Shown here: in pieces, positions 1 to 8,711 of the stretch
Numbering within the stretch: the stretch's first letter is position 1
How the letters are laid out: every line of letters begins with the position of its first letter
Source of the DNA: CAVQBP01 sp963723205
GTDB taxonomy: Bacteria > Bacteroidota > Ignavibacteria > Ignavibacteriales > Ignavibacteriaceae
Assembly: GCA_963723205.1 (NCBI GenBank)
Contig: CAVRQC010000017.1
Location: forward strand, 1 to 64,000
Direction: 5' to 3'
Length of the DNA: 64,000 bases
Translations under genes and position numbers: made by a program
The notes under the pieces: model-generated
Seen by the model: only the letters and a program-made list of their open reading frames with translations
The model's database searches: none
Told to the model about the DNA's origin: nothing

Positions 1-10
1 TACTGTCCAA
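1..10 (+). repeat. Left terminal inverted repeat of the IS
   Basis: tactgtccaa is the exact reverse complement of 1307-1316. It starts at the first base of the window. Confidence 0.8.
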
Positions 11-1180
11 TTATAAGTCGAATAAATTCAATTGGTTAGAGGGAGCATAGGTTTTAGATTCGTAATCAACATCGTTTATAAGCTGTAAAATCGGGCTTTT
101 TTCAAAAATTGATACACTTAAAATCTGTAAAAAAGTGTAGAGTGACAAATTTATATTTAATCTTTTCTTTACAATGGCTACCAGTAAATATACTGAGACA
201 GCAATCCATATTTGTGTTTTAACTGCATTGGGAGTTGTACCATAAAAAGATTTAATTCTTAAATGCTGTTTAATCCATTTAAAGAATAATTCTATTTGCC
301 ATCGTTCTTTGAAAATTTTAGCAATCAATAAAGTCTTCAATTGAAAATTATTTGTAAGAAAGACAAGACGCTTATCTTTTAGTTTATCGTAATACTTAAT
401 TCGCCGAAGTTTATCAGGATAATCTTTTGATTGATAGAATCCAGTTAGGTTAATTGTCTGATCGCAGATTACACCAGTGGTTCTATCGACAGTATGTGAA
501 TAAATTCTATTAAACTTAAAATTGGATTTTGCACGAGTGACAAAAAATGAATTGTTCAAGTGCAATGAATATAGCCGAGCAAAATCAACATAACCTCTAT
601 CCATAACATAAAAAGCTCCAGCTTCAGGAATAAGTATATCAAGAATATTTACATCGTGAATCACTGCCGGAGTCATATAAATAAAGGTTGGAATGCTTGT
701 TTGCACATCTAACAATGTATGAAGTTTTATACCTCCTTTATGCTTTCTGAATTTAGCCCAAGGAAATAATGATAAGCATAAATCTATGGTCGTGGAGTCC
801 AATGCATAAACAGTTTCATTAAGTTCTTTCTCAAAGTCTTCGGTGGCATATAGTTCTCTTGCTTGGGCAATAAGTATTTGAGCAAAGTCAGCATATATAT
901 GCCAGTCTCTTTTTTCGTTTGCATATGCTAATGTACTTTTTGATACTTTGCTTTTTATTCCCATATGATAAAGTTTTCCTTGCATTGCTCTTAAACAAGT
1001 TTCAATATCTCTAAGAGATTCACGATAAGTAAGTTGTGCAAAACTCATGCAGAGGAACTGATCCCAACAACTAAAAGATTTTATTTTATAGTTACCTTTA
1101 TATAGTTTTACACATTGATTGAATTTATGTTGAGGTAAATGTTCCATCAATTGACTGAAAATTGTTTGCCCTAAATTCAT
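11..1180 (-). CDS. IS4-family DDE transposase
   Basis: This 389-residue protein catalyses cut-and-paste movement of the surrounding element. The three acidic catalytic residues are visible: D128 in YALDSTTIDL, D194 in YVMDRGYVDF and E297 in ERWQIELFF. The last lies in the IS4 signature R-x3-E-x6-K (R293, E297, K304), with Phe in the place of the usual Tyr. The N-terminal 70 residues fit the DUF4372-type domain often found at the start of this group. The frame is intact and fills almost the whole element, so the transposase may be active. Family assignment rests on these motifs and on general similarity; the exact IS name is not known to me. Confidence 0.92.
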   Translation of the reverse strand: MNLGQTIFSQLMEHLPQHKFNQCVKLYKGNYKIKSFSCWDQFLCMSFAQLTYRESLRDIETCLRAMQGKLYHMGIKSKVSKSTLAYANEKRDWHIYADFAQILIAQARELYATEDFEKELNETVYALDSTTIDLCLSLFPWAKFRKHKGGIKLHTLLDVQTSIPTFIYMTPAVIHDVNILDILIPEAGAFYVMDRGYVDFARLYSLHLNNSFFVTRAKSNFKFNRIYSHTVDRTTGVICDQTINLTGFYQSKDYPDKLRRIKYYDKLKDKRLVFLTNNFQLKTLLIAKIFKERWQIELFFKWIKQHLRIKSFYGTTPNAVKTQIWIAVSVYLLVAIVKKRLNINLSLYTFLQILSVSIFEKSPILQLINDVDYESKTYAPSNQLNLFDL

Positions 1181-1306
1181 ATATGCTCCGGTTGTTTAAT
1201 CAAACGGAGCGAAAATTAGTTCTTTTTTATTTCAAATCGTTTATGACTATTTTTCCTTATAACACTTTATTTATTATATAGTTACAGATTTTTACTCTAT
1301 CGTATC

Positions 1307-1316
1307 TTGGACAGTA
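1307..1316 (-). repeat. Right terminal inverted repeat of the IS
   Basis: ttggacagta pairs exactly with 1-10. The sequence directly outside (from 1317) reads as decayed RAYT coding sequence. Confidence 0.8.
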
Positions 1317-1828
1317 GTGATAAAAAATATTAGAGTATTTATTTTCATAAATTTGATAAATTGTTTAATAGTAATTCAACTGGTCCGGATTAGTTGTATA
1401 AAACTGAAGTTTCTCAAATTGTTAATGAAGAAGTTTTAATACGGAATTGTAAACAATATGATTTAATAGCTTATACTGTAATGCCTAACCATGTGCACAT
1501 AGTCTTTATTCCAAAATCGAATATTGTAGTTCGAAGCGAAGCTTCGAACAAATTAAAATTAAAAACCAAGGATGGAAATACTACTTCACAATATTTAGTA
1601 ACAAAAATTTTACAAGATTTGAAATCAAAAACTGCTTTAAGGTGCAATAAAATTTTAAGTCGTTCAGGCTCTTTTTGGCAGCATGAAAGTTATGATCATG
1701 TTATTAGAAATCGTAAGGAACTTAGGAAAGTTGTTAAATATGTGATATATGATCCTGTTAAAGCAGGCTTAGTTAAAAAATGGAATGACTGGAAGTGGAG
1801 TTATTATAATCCGAAATATTTGTTGTAA
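1317..1828 (+). pseudogene. Decayed REP-associated tyrosine transposase (RAYT, Y1/IS200-like)
   Basis: The readable part (1394-1828, 144 residues from a TTG) carries the HUH motif in MPNHVHIVF and the typical C-terminal half ending in YDPVKAGLVKKWNDWKWSY. In the same frame upstream, 1334-1390 reads like the preceding part of this family (..FHKFDKLF..STGPD). It is interrupted by TAG at 1391-1393, where relatives normally have Trp in a GPxWL motif, and by another TAG at 1331-1333. The N-terminal strand of the domain is absent because the IS ends at 1316. I therefore call it a pseudogene: truncated by the IS and carrying at least one nonsense change. The TTG-started ORF would lack part of the catalytic fold. 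Confidence 0.72.
1529..1549. repeat. REP-like palindrome inside the RAYT gene
   Basis: A perfect 9-bp stem, gttcgaagc / gcttcgaac, with a GAA loop. It lies in frame inside the RAYT reading frame, at a position that is variable in relatives, and adds a VRSEASN-type segment. It shares the core cgaagc/gcttcg with the hairpin at 1836-1858. Confidence 0.55.
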
Positions 1829-1835
1829 ATTTAAA

Positions 1836-1858
1836 AGAGCGAAGCTTTGCTTCGCTCT
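1836..1858. repeat. REP-like hairpin downstream of the RAYT gene
   Basis: A perfect 10-bp stem, agagcgaagc / gcttcgctct, with a TTT loop, 8 bases after the RAYT stop. No T-run follows, so it is a poor intrinsic terminator. The cgaagc core is the same as in the palindrome at 1529-1549, as expected for REP elements mobilised by a neighbouring RAYT. Confidence 0.55.
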
Positions 1859-1915
1859 ACAAAATTGAAGCGAAAATCGATTTGTTATTGAGAATAAAAA
1901 CGGAGTTTAAATAAA

Positions 1916-2317
1916 ATGTTTTCTATTACGAAGAGAATATGCTTTTATGATTGTGATCCAGCAGGGATCTTTTTTTTTGCCAGAGTTTATGAGATCTGTC
2001 ATTCGGCTTATGAAGAAATGATCCAAAGTTTTAATCTTAAGGAAGATTACTGGACAAATGAAAATTTTGTTGTACCGATATTAAAGAGTGAAGCTTCTTA
2101 TCATAAACCTATCAAATATGGTGAAGTAATCACTGTAGAAGTCAATGTTAATAACTTAAGAGATTCTTCTTTTGAATTAAATTATGAAATAAAGAATGAT
2201 AAGAATGAAGTATGCACCAAGGTAAAAACAGTTCATATTTTTGTTGATAAAAAAAGCTGGAAGAAAACGGAAATAGTTGAAGAAGTGAGAGAAGGATTGC
2301 AGAAGTACATTAACTAA
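1916..2317 (+). CDS. Hot-dog acyl-CoA thioesterase, possible DHNA-CoA hydrolase (MenI-like)
   Basis: This 133-residue protein is a single 4-hydroxybenzoyl-CoA-thioesterase-type hot-dog domain. The signature near the N-terminus, YDCDPAGIFFFARVYE, places the likely catalytic Asp at D14. It should hydrolyse a thioester of CoA in the cytoplasm. It converges on menE and lies beside the menaquinone genes, so release of 1,4-dihydroxy-2-naphthoate from its CoA ester, the step between MenB and MenA, is a sensible guess. The family includes other thioesterases with the same motif, so the substrate is inferred from context only. The ATG start is preceded by GGAG about 9 bases upstream. Confidence 0.8.
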   Translation: MFSITKRICFYDCDPAGIFFFARVYEICHSAYEEMIQSFNLKEDYWTNENFVVPILKSEASYHKPIKYGEVITVEVNVNNLRDSSFELNYEIKNDKNEVCTKVKTVHIFVDKKSWKKTEIVEEVREGLQKYIN

Positions 2318-2344
2318 CCCAATTTCTTTAAGAAATTGGGTTAG
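2314..2344. terminator. Bidirectional terminator between thioesterase gene and menE
   Basis: A perfect 15-bp stem (2314-2328 with 2330-2344) around a one-base centre at 2329. It contains the stop codons of both converging genes (TAA at 2315-2317 on +, and the complement of 2328-2330 on -). The long AT-rich perfect palindrome between convergent genes fits a shared terminator. Confidence 0.75.
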
Positions 2345-3803
2345 TATGTATGCGAATTAATTTTAACAGCTTTTCCTTTTGTACCTTGCCTAAAGTTGTT
2401 TTAGGAATTTCATCTATAAAAAATATTTTCCTGGGAATTTTATATCCTGCCAATTTATTCTTTAAAAATTTTTTTAATTCAATTGAATTGATTCTACTAT
2501 TCTTCTTTAATACTATTGCTGCCGCAGCTTCCTGTCCCCATTCTGCATGATCTAACCCGAAAACAAAAACATCTTTAATCAATGGATGGTTTAGAATTAC
2601 AGATTCAACTTCTTTAGGAACAATATTTTCACCTCCGGAAATAATTAAATCTTCGCGCCTTGCTTCAACAAATAAATAACCTTCATTATCAAGATATCCT
2701 ATATCGCCGGTATAATAAAATTCATTTATTAACTTTTTATTAGTCTCTTCAGGATTTTTGTAATAACTCTTTGTAACAGAAGAACTTTTAACAATAATTT
2801 CACCCCTGTTGTTTGCAGGAATATTCTTCTTCTTTTCATTTACGATTAATATTTCATTCGGATATAAAGCTTTTCCAGATGATGAAGGCTTTTTAAGAAT
2901 TTCATTCGTTGTAATAGCTGAAACAAACGAAGAAACTTCGGTAGAACCGTAAACTTTGGTTATCTTCCAGCCTTTTTTAATTGCTTCTAACGATAACTCA
3001 TTACTTGTAAATCCGCCGCCGATTAAAACATTTTTTAATTCTACATTAGGTCCAATATTATTTTCAATTAATCTTCGAAGTTGTGTGGAGACAAAAGAAG
3101 CAAGAGTAGGCTTATGTTCTTCTATAGCTTTTATTATATCTTCTATTTTTAAGGAATCCGGAATAATTACTAAAGCACCGGATAAAAATGCCCTTGCTAT
3201 TATAGAAAAACCGCCAATATGATAAAATGGTAAACTTGCCAGCCACTTGTCATTTCTATTCTGTTTTAAGATCCGATTCCCAATCAAATTACTTTGGATC
3301 AAATTAGTAAAAGTAATCATGACAGCTTTACTTTTTCCCGAAGAACCTGATGTAAAAAGCATTAATGCAGTATCATTTTCATTAAACTTATTAACGGGAG
3401 TATTTTTTGAGTGTTCAGTATTAAAAGGAAATGAAATAATCAGATTTTTAATAGAAGATTGATTTAATTTTATCTGAATTTTTTCATGAACCAGAACAAA
3501 CCTGCAGTCTGCAAAGATAATTTGTTCTTCGATTTCTTTAACGAGAAGTTTTAAATTTATTGGGACCGGTACAGCTTTTAATTTCCAAAGTGAAAATACT
3601 AATAAAATAAAATCGGGATTATTTTCACTTATGATGGCTACATTATCTCCTTGATCAATTCCTTTATTTTTTAAATACGATGAAATGTTATTAACCTGTT
3701 TCTCAAATTGCTGGTAGGAAATCTTAATATCGTTAGAAATAATAAAAATTGATTTTTTTATTGATGGAGTTTTGTTCTCAATAAAATTCTGGAGAGAGTT
3801 CAT
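2328..3803 (-). CDS. menE: o-Succinylbenzoate--CoA ligase
   Basis: This 491-residue adenylate-forming enzyme activates o-succinylbenzoate to its CoA ester for menaquinone synthesis. The ATP-binding loop is LMLFTSGSSGKSKAVMIT. The core motif of the superfamily is YYTGDIGYLDNEGYLFVEAR. The C-terminal lid carries the catalytic-Lys region PKTTLGKVQ. Length is normal for MenE. It follows menA on the same strand with an 18-bp gap, so the two are probably co-transcribed. Sequence alone does not separate MenE from other acyl-CoA ligases; the assignment leans on its place beside menA and menB. Confidence 0.88.
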   Translation of the reverse strand: MNSLQNFIENKTPSIKKSIFIISNDIKISYQQFEKQVNNISSYLKNKGIDQGDNVAIISENNPDFILLVFSLWKLKAVPVPINLKLLVKEIEEQIIFADCRFVLVHEKIQIKLNQSSIKNLIISFPFNTEHSKNTPVNKFNENDTALMLFTSGSSGKSKAVMITFTNLIQSNLIGNRILKQNRNDKWLASLPFYHIGGFSIIARAFLSGALVIIPDSLKIEDIIKAIEEHKPTLASFVSTQLRRLIENNIGPNVELKNVLIGGGFTSNELSLEAIKKGWKITKVYGSTEVSSFVSAITTNEILKKPSSSGKALYPNEILIVNEKKKNIPANNRGEIIVKSSSVTKSYYKNPEETNKKLINEFYYTGDIGYLDNEGYLFVEARREDLIISGGENIVPKEVESVILNHPLIKDVFVFGLDHAEWGQEAAAAIVLKKNSRINSIELKKFLKNKLAGYKIPRKIFFIDEIPKTTLGKVQKEKLLKLIRIHTNPIS

Positions 3804-3821
3804 AAAAGAAAAAGAGATTAT

Positions 3822-4706
3822 TTACAAAGCTAAACCGATCGAAAAAAGAATACCAAATAAAGCAGACAACTTTGCAGCAAGTTCAAGAGTTTTATTTAAT
3901 TCCATTCCATTCAATTTATAAAGCATCGCTATAATTTTGTAGGCTGCCGGAAATGTAAAATATGGAAGAAAAATCAAAATTGAGTAGTTAAAAAATATGT
4001 ACAGGACTGCAGGAACCAGGAATGATATAATGGTTAAAGAGATAAATTGATAACGAGTAAAGGTTTTCCCGAATTTAACTGCTAAAGTATATTTTCCGGC
4101 AGCTTTATCTTCCTCAATATCACGATAATTATTTACAACTAAAATGTTTGTTATTAATGCTCCAACCGGTACTGAAGCGACAAAGGAAACGAGGTTCAAT
4201 TCTCTAGTATGCAGGTAGTAAGTGCCGACTGTTCCGACAATTCCAAAAAACATAAAAACGAAAATATCACCCAGACCATTATAAGCAAGCGGAAAGGGTC
4301 CGGCAGTATATGCAAGCCCAGCTAATATAGATAAAACACCAATTACTAAGATTACTATTCCGCCTTCATATACCAGGTACAATCCTAAAAAAAATGCTAA
4401 CCCGAAAGCTAAAATAATTCCCAATCTCATCTCTTTTACAGAAATTAAACCGGAAGCAAGAACACGTCGTGGCCCTTTTCTCTTTTCGTTATCGGCGCCG
4501 TTAATATAATCATAAAGGTCGTTTGCATAATTAGTTCCAACCTGAATTAAAACGGAACATATTAGTGCAATAACAGAATAAATGATTACCAGTTTATGTT
4601 CATTAAAAGCTACTGCCGAACCAACCATAACAGGCACAAGTGCGGCTAAAAGGGTTTTGGGACGGCTGGCAATTATCCAGCTGTTTAATTTTGTATCCTT
4701 ATTCAT
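3822..4706 (-). CDS. menA: 1,4-Dihydroxy-2-naphthoate polyprenyltransferase
   Basis: This 294-residue UbiA-family membrane prenyltransferase attaches the isoprenoid tail to 1,4-dihydroxy-2-naphthoate at the inner membrane, giving demethylmenaquinone. The first Asp-rich, magnesium-diphosphate-binding motif is NDLYDYINGAD (residues 62-72). The second is in NNYRDIEEDKAAG. About eight hydrophobic segments are visible. The motif between them, RVLASGLIS, is typical of MenA. It lies between menB (26-bp gap) and menE (18-bp gap) on one strand. In many related clusters menC sits between menA and menE; here there is no room for it. Confidence 0.93.
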   Translation of the reverse strand: MNKDTKLNSWIIASRPKTLLAALVPVMVGSAVAFNEHKLVIIYSVIALICSVLIQVGTNYANDLYDYINGADNEKRKGPRRVLASGLISVKEMRLGIILAFGLAFFLGLYLVYEGGIVILVIGVLSILAGLAYTAGPFPLAYNGLGDIFVFMFFGIVGTVGTYYLHTRELNLVSFVASVPVGALITNILVVNNYRDIEEDKAAGKYTLAVKFGKTFTRYQFISLTIISFLVPAVLYIFFNYSILIFLPYFTFPAAYKIIAMLYKLNGMELNKTLELAAKLSALFGILFSIGLAL

Positions 4707-4732
4707 AAAATCAGATTATTATTAATTATTTA

Positions 4733-5566
4733 CTATGGTAATTTAGGAAATTTATTGAATTCTGGCTTTCTTTTTTCAAGGTAAGCCTTTTTACCTTCCT
4801 GGGCTTCTTCGCTCATATAATAAAGCAGTGTTGCATTTCCGGCTAATTCCTGTATTCCGGTTTGTCCGTCCAATTCGGCATTAAATGCTGATTTAAGCAA
4901 TCGTATTGCCATGGAACTATGCTGCAAAAGCCTTTCAGCCCATTTAACTCCTTCCGTTTCTAATTTATCAACAGGAACAACTTTATTAACCAATCCCATC
5001 TTTTCTGCTTCTTCTGCGTTGTATTGATTGCACAAATACCAGATCTCTCGCGCTTTTTTCTGTCCAACAATTCTAGCCAGATAACTTGAGCCGAACCCGC
5101 CGTCAAAACTACCAACTTTCGGGCCGGTTTGGCCGAAAATCGCATTATCTGCTGCAATTGTTAAATCGCAAACAACGTGCAGAACATGTCCACCGCCGAT
5201 TGCATATCCGGCTACTAAAGCTATTACAACTTTTGGAATACTCCTAATTAATTTTTGAAGATCCAGTACATTTAATCTTGGTACGCCATCCTTTCCAACA
5301 TAACCCTGATCTCCTCTAATCTTTTGATCACCACCTGAACAGAACGCGTATTTGCCATCTTTGGCAGGTCCATATCCAGTCAAAAGAATTACCCCGATTT
5401 TCTGATCCTCACGCGCATTTGAAAATGCATCATACATCTCTATAACGGTCTCCGGGCGGAAAGCATTTCTAACTTCAGGTCTATTTATGGTGATTTTTGC
5501 AATTCCATCCAACTTTTCATAAATGATGTCCTCATAATCTTTTACTTTTTTCCAGTCAAAGCTCAT
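4733..5566 (-). CDS. menB: 1,4-Dihydroxy-2-naphthoyl-CoA synthase
   Basis: This 277-residue crotonase-fold enzyme cyclises o-succinylbenzoyl-CoA to 1,4-dihydroxy-2-naphthoyl-CoA. MenB-specific features are CSGGDQKIRGDQGY, the oxyanion-hole segment AGYAIGGGHVLHVVCD, QTGPKVGSFDGGFG, and the C-terminal KRKPEFNKFPKLP. Together these make the assignment firm and separate it from enoyl-CoA hydratases. The ATG at 5566 has AGGA a few bases upstream. It appears to be the first gene of a menB-menA-menE transcription unit; the 165-bp gap upstream is the likely site of its promoter. Confidence 0.96.
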   Translation of the reverse strand: MSFDWKKVKDYEDIIYEKLDGIAKITINRPEVRNAFRPETVIEMYDAFSNAREDQKIGVILLTGYGPAKDGKYAFCSGGDQKIRGDQGYVGKDGVPRLNVLDLQKLIRSIPKVVIALVAGYAIGGGHVLHVVCDLTIAADNAIFGQTGPKVGSFDGGFGSSYLARIVGQKKAREIWYLCNQYNAEEAEKMGLVNKVVPVDKLETEGVKWAERLLQHSSMAIRLLKSAFNAELDGQTGIQELAGNATLLYYMSEEAQEGKKAYLEKRKPEFNKFPKLP

Positions 5567-5731
5567 TATAATTCCTTTTTTTATTGTTCAAAAGATATTG
5601 AAAAATAAACAAATATGCGTTGCTGAAGAGTAAATTCAGAACTGAAAAGATGAAAATGCCTGATAGGTGAATAAAGTATAAAAAGAATAATTGATTTTGA
5701 TTTGAGGTAGGAATATGGCAATTATTTTGTC

Positions 5732-6667
5732 TTAAGTTGTTATTTCTTTGTCTGTGTATCCTTTTAATTTTTTAATATACTGTTCCATTCCGAGTAAAAA
5801 AACGTTCCGTCGGTTGAGTTTTTTTATTTTATCAATGTTTTCCGTTGCCTCAATTTCTCCGGCTTTTATTATTTCACTAATTTTATCAAAATCAGCCCAT
5901 GAAAGCTGTTTAACTTTCGGCTGAATGACTAAATCGGCTTCTTTCAATCTTATTAATGATAAATGATGTGAAGTAATATCTTCCGTTCTATAAAGAATAT
6001 CAAGAATATTTTTTGCCGGACGTATGGTTTCCAGGCAACGCGATACATCTACAGCAAGGACTCTGTCGGCACCTATTTCCTTCACTCTTCCAACGGGCAC
6101 GCTTTCAGATGAACTGCCGTCAATCAAGAGACTGTCATTAAATTCAACAGGAGGAAAAATTCCCGGTATCGCTGAACTTGCTTTAACAGCTTTTCGCAGG
6201 CTTCCATGAGTAAAATTAACCTCCTCTCCTGTAATTAAATCGGTTGCTATGGCGGAAAATTTTATTCCTAACGATTCAATGGGTACATCAGGAATCATTT
6301 CATAAATTTCATTTGTTATTTGTTCATCAAAATACGAAACATGTCCCATAACTTTTATCGCATTAAGTCTTTCGCCAATATAATTAACAATTTGATCGAA
6401 GTAATTTTTATCATGGTTTATTTTGTTGCTGTTAAATGTATCAATTTCCAGGTTTTCAAACTTTGGATTTTTGACGGCTTTCAACACAAAATCTTCAACT
6501 TCTGATGCATTGTTGAAATAAGAATACAATCCTCCTACAATAGCTCCCATACTGCAGCCGGTAATAGATGTAATCTTTATTTTCTCCCTATCCAGAATTT
6601 TCAGAACGCCGACATGGGCTAAACCCCTCGCACCACCTCCACCGAGCGCCAAACCTAATTTAGACAT
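5732..6667 (-). CDS. Patatin-like phospholipase (RssA/NTE type)
   Basis: This 311-residue serine hydrolase has the patatin catalytic dyad: glycine-rich oxyanion loop LGGGGARGLAHVG (residues 8-20), nucleophile elbow GCSMG with S39, and Asp in LLIDGSSSES (D183). It probably cleaves acyl esters of phospholipids. No signal peptide is visible, so it is likely cytoplasmic or membrane-associated. An upstream TTG at 6682 would add five residues, but GGAG lies about 9 bases before the ATG at 6667, so that start is preferred. It interrupts the menaquinone genes between menB and menH without an obvious link to quinone synthesis. Confidence 0.9.
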   Translation of the reverse strand: MSKLGLALGGGGARGLAHVGVLKILDREKIKITSITGCSMGAIVGGLYSYFNNASEVEDFVLKAVKNPKFENLEIDTFNSNKINHDKNYFDQIVNYIGERLNAIKVMGHVSYFDEQITNEIYEMIPDVPIESLGIKFSAIATDLITGEEVNFTHGSLRKAVKASSAIPGIFPPVEFNDSLLIDGSSSESVPVGRVKEIGADRVLAVDVSRCLETIRPAKNILDILYRTEDITSHHLSLIRLKEADLVIQPKVKQLSWADFDKISEIIKAGEIEATENIDKIKKLNRRNVFLLGMEQYIKKLKGYTDKEITT

Positions 6668-6977
6668 TATTGAATACTCCAACCTTTTGGAAATTCTTCC
6701 GGTTTGTTAATATTTCCTGAAAGAATAATTATTTTCATTAAAGCCCCTTAAATTAAAAGATAGCAATATATTTTAACCTAAAATTAAAATAGTATAATTC
6801 TGTTCACCAATGTAATTGATACTTATTAAATTTTAAAGCAAATAATTTAGAACAAATAATAAATTAGTAAACAAGTATCCTGTAACATTGTCATAATTAA
6901 TTAGAAGATTTACTTTTGTATAAGTAAAAAAATATTGAAATAACAAATTGTAATTTCGAAATAAGCAGAGGAGCAAA
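6668..6977. other. Intergenic region between divergent genes
   Basis: 310 bp between the divergent patatin-like and NmrA-like genes. It is AT-rich and should hold both promoters. I see no convincing paired -35/-10 boxes, hairpin, tRNA or small gene. Confidence 0.4.
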
Positions 6978-7835
6978 ATGATTTTAATAACAGGAGCTAC
7001 AGGCCATTTTGGCGGTACCGCCATTGATTTTATCTTAAAGAAATCTCCTTCTATAAAGATTGCTGCTTTAATCCGTGATGAGAAAAAAGCGGAAGGTTTG
7101 GCAAATAAAGGAGTTGAATTAAAGATTGGCGATTATTTTAATTTCCCTTCATTAACGGAAGCATTTAAAGGAGTGGATAAATTAGGATTTGTTTCTTCAA
7201 GCAGCCTGGAAAACAGACTGCAGCAGCATACAAATGTTATTAATGCAGCAAAGCAGGCAGGGGTAAAACATATTTATTATACCAGTGTTGTTAAAGCTTC
7301 ACCCGATACAAAATTCTTCCCCGGTTTAGATCACTTTAAAACCGAAGAAGCAATTAAATCTTCCGGCTTAAAATATACCTTTTTAAGAAATACATTTTAC
7401 ATGGAAGTATTACCGGTATCTATAAATAATGCTTTGCAGAGAGGGGTATTAGCTTTTCCTACAAAAGGTGTGAAAGTAAACTACGCATCAAGAATTGATA
7501 TGGCTGAAGCTTTTGCGAATACAATTAATTCCGAAGGACACGAAAATAAAATATATGAAATTACTTCCGGTAAAGCTTATACATACAGTGAAATTTTAGA
7601 TTTAGTGAATAGGATATTAAGTAAACAACTAAAATATATAGATATCTCTGTTAATGATTTGGTTGAAGGATTAAAAAAAGCAAATACACCGGAACCGGTT
7701 ATAAAAACCATAGTAAGTATTGCAGAAGCTATTAGCGCAGGTGAACTTGATATTGTTGATGACAGTCTGGAAAAATTATTGCAGAGAAAACCTATGAGTC
7801 TGGAGGAATTTTTAAAAAAAACGTTAGTTGAATGA
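6978..7835 (+). CDS. NmrA-family NAD(P)-dependent reductase (quinone reductase QorB-like)
   Basis: This 285-residue protein has an N-terminal Rossmann nucleotide-binding motif, ITGATGHFGG (residues 4-13). Its overall layout is that of atypical short-chain dehydrogenases of the NmrA/HSCARG type: HIYYTSVVKASP in the middle and a substrate domain after residue 150. Relatives include NAD(P)H:quinone oxidoreductase 2 and redox-sensing NmrA regulators. The ATG is preceded by a strong GAGGAG. It lies on the opposite strand inside the menaquinone gene cluster, so a role in quinone reduction is tempting, but this is inference from context. Confidence 0.8.
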   Translation: MILITGATGHFGGTAIDFILKKSPSIKIAALIRDEKKAEGLANKGVELKIGDYFNFPSLTEAFKGVDKLGFVSSSSLENRLQQHTNVINAAKQAGVKHIYYTSVVKASPDTKFFPGLDHFKTEEAIKSSGLKYTFLRNTFYMEVLPVSINNALQRGVLAFPTKGVKVNYASRIDMAEAFANTINSEGHENKIYEITSGKAYTYSEILDLVNRILSKQLKYIDISVNDLVEGLKKANTPEPVIKTIVSIAEAISAGELDIVDDSLEKLLQRKPMSLEEFLKKTLVE

Positions 7836-7862
7836 TATAAAAGGTTAAATAATTTTTATTTA

Positions 7863-8705
7863 TTACAATTCATATAAAAAGCTGCTTACAGTTTTTATAA
7901 AAGCATCCGGTGTTTCCAGGTGTGTATTATGCCCCGAATTTTTTAAAGAAACATGTTCAGCGGATGGAATTAACGAAACCATTTCATTATTAATTAGTCT
8001 GAATTTTTCATCCAGGTCTCCGGTGATAAGCAAAGTTCTGGTATCAATATTTTTAAGCTGATTGTATAAGGGTGGCATCTGACCGGTCCCGAATTCCCTT
8101 AAAAAATTAGATAAGCCGATTTTATTGTTAATTAATTTTGAATCTTTAATTTCTTCCAGTTTTGAATTAGCAAATCTTTTTTGTGTATTGAATATATCCA
8201 AATCCATCCAATAATCTATAAATTCCTCGATAGAATGATGGAATATATAGTCTGCAATTTCTTCATCTTTTTTTATTCTTTCTTGCCTTCCATTTTCATC
8301 TTTGATACCTGCAGTAGAGCTTTCAAGAATCAATCCTTCGATTGTTTCGGGGTATTTCACGGAATAGGATAAAGCTGCTCTACCTCCCATGGAATAGCCA
8401 ACTAAAATAAATTTATCATTTATAACCCGTGATGTAAATTCTTTCAACTGATTGATCAATGAATCTGCATAATATAATTTTTTTATATTAGGGGAATCAC
8501 TGTTTCCATGCCCGATTAAATCAATTGCATAATAGTTGAAATTTTCAGGAAGGTGTCTGATTATGTTTTCCCAGTCATGAGATGAACCGGTAAAACCGTG
8601 AATAAACAAAACATTTTTTAAACGGTTGCGGGAGGTATTTAATTTCCCTGATGAATTTAAATATCTTTCAAAATAAATATTTAAACCGGAAATGTTTGTA
8701 ATCAT
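7863..8705 (-). CDS. menH: SHCHC synthase, alpha/beta hydrolase (MenH)
   Basis: This 280-residue alpha/beta-hydrolase eliminates pyruvate from the MenD product to give 2-succinyl-6-hydroxy-2,4-cyclohexadiene-1-carboxylate. The triad is visible: S105 in LVGYSMGGRAALS (a MenH-like elbow), D232 in TGDLDEKF and H259 in SGHNTHLETP. The oxyanion region is IHGFTGSSHDW. The segment ESSTAGIKDENGRQERIKKD matches the MenH cap. The gene follows menD with a 6-bp gap, which supports MenH over a general hydrolase. Confidence 0.9.
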   Translation of the reverse strand: MITNISGLNIYFERYLNSSGKLNTSRNRLKNVLFIHGFTGSSHDWENIIRHLPENFNYYAIDLIGHGNSDSPNIKKLYYADSLINQLKEFTSRVINDKFILVGYSMGGRAALSYSVKYPETIEGLILESSTAGIKDENGRQERIKKDEEIADYIFHHSIEEFIDYWMDLDIFNTQKRFANSKLEEIKDSKLINNKIGLSNFLREFGTGQMPPLYNQLKNIDTRTLLITGDLDEKFRLINNEMVSLIPSAEHVSLKNSGHNTHLETPDAFIKTVSSFLYEL

Positions 8706-8711
8706 AAAAGT

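Larger units (their letters stand above)
1..1316 (-). mobile_element. IS4-family insertion sequence, apparently complete
   Basis: One transposase gene is bounded by a perfect 10-bp terminal inverted repeat: tactgtccaa at 1-10 and its complement ttggacagta at 1307-1316. The repeats continue with only scattered matches further in. The element is about 1.3 kb, usual for a single-ORF IS4-type element. Its left end falls on the first base of the window, so the left flank and any target-site duplication cannot be seen. On the right it abuts the remains of a RAYT gene, which suggests that it inserted into or beside that gene. Confidence 0.85.
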
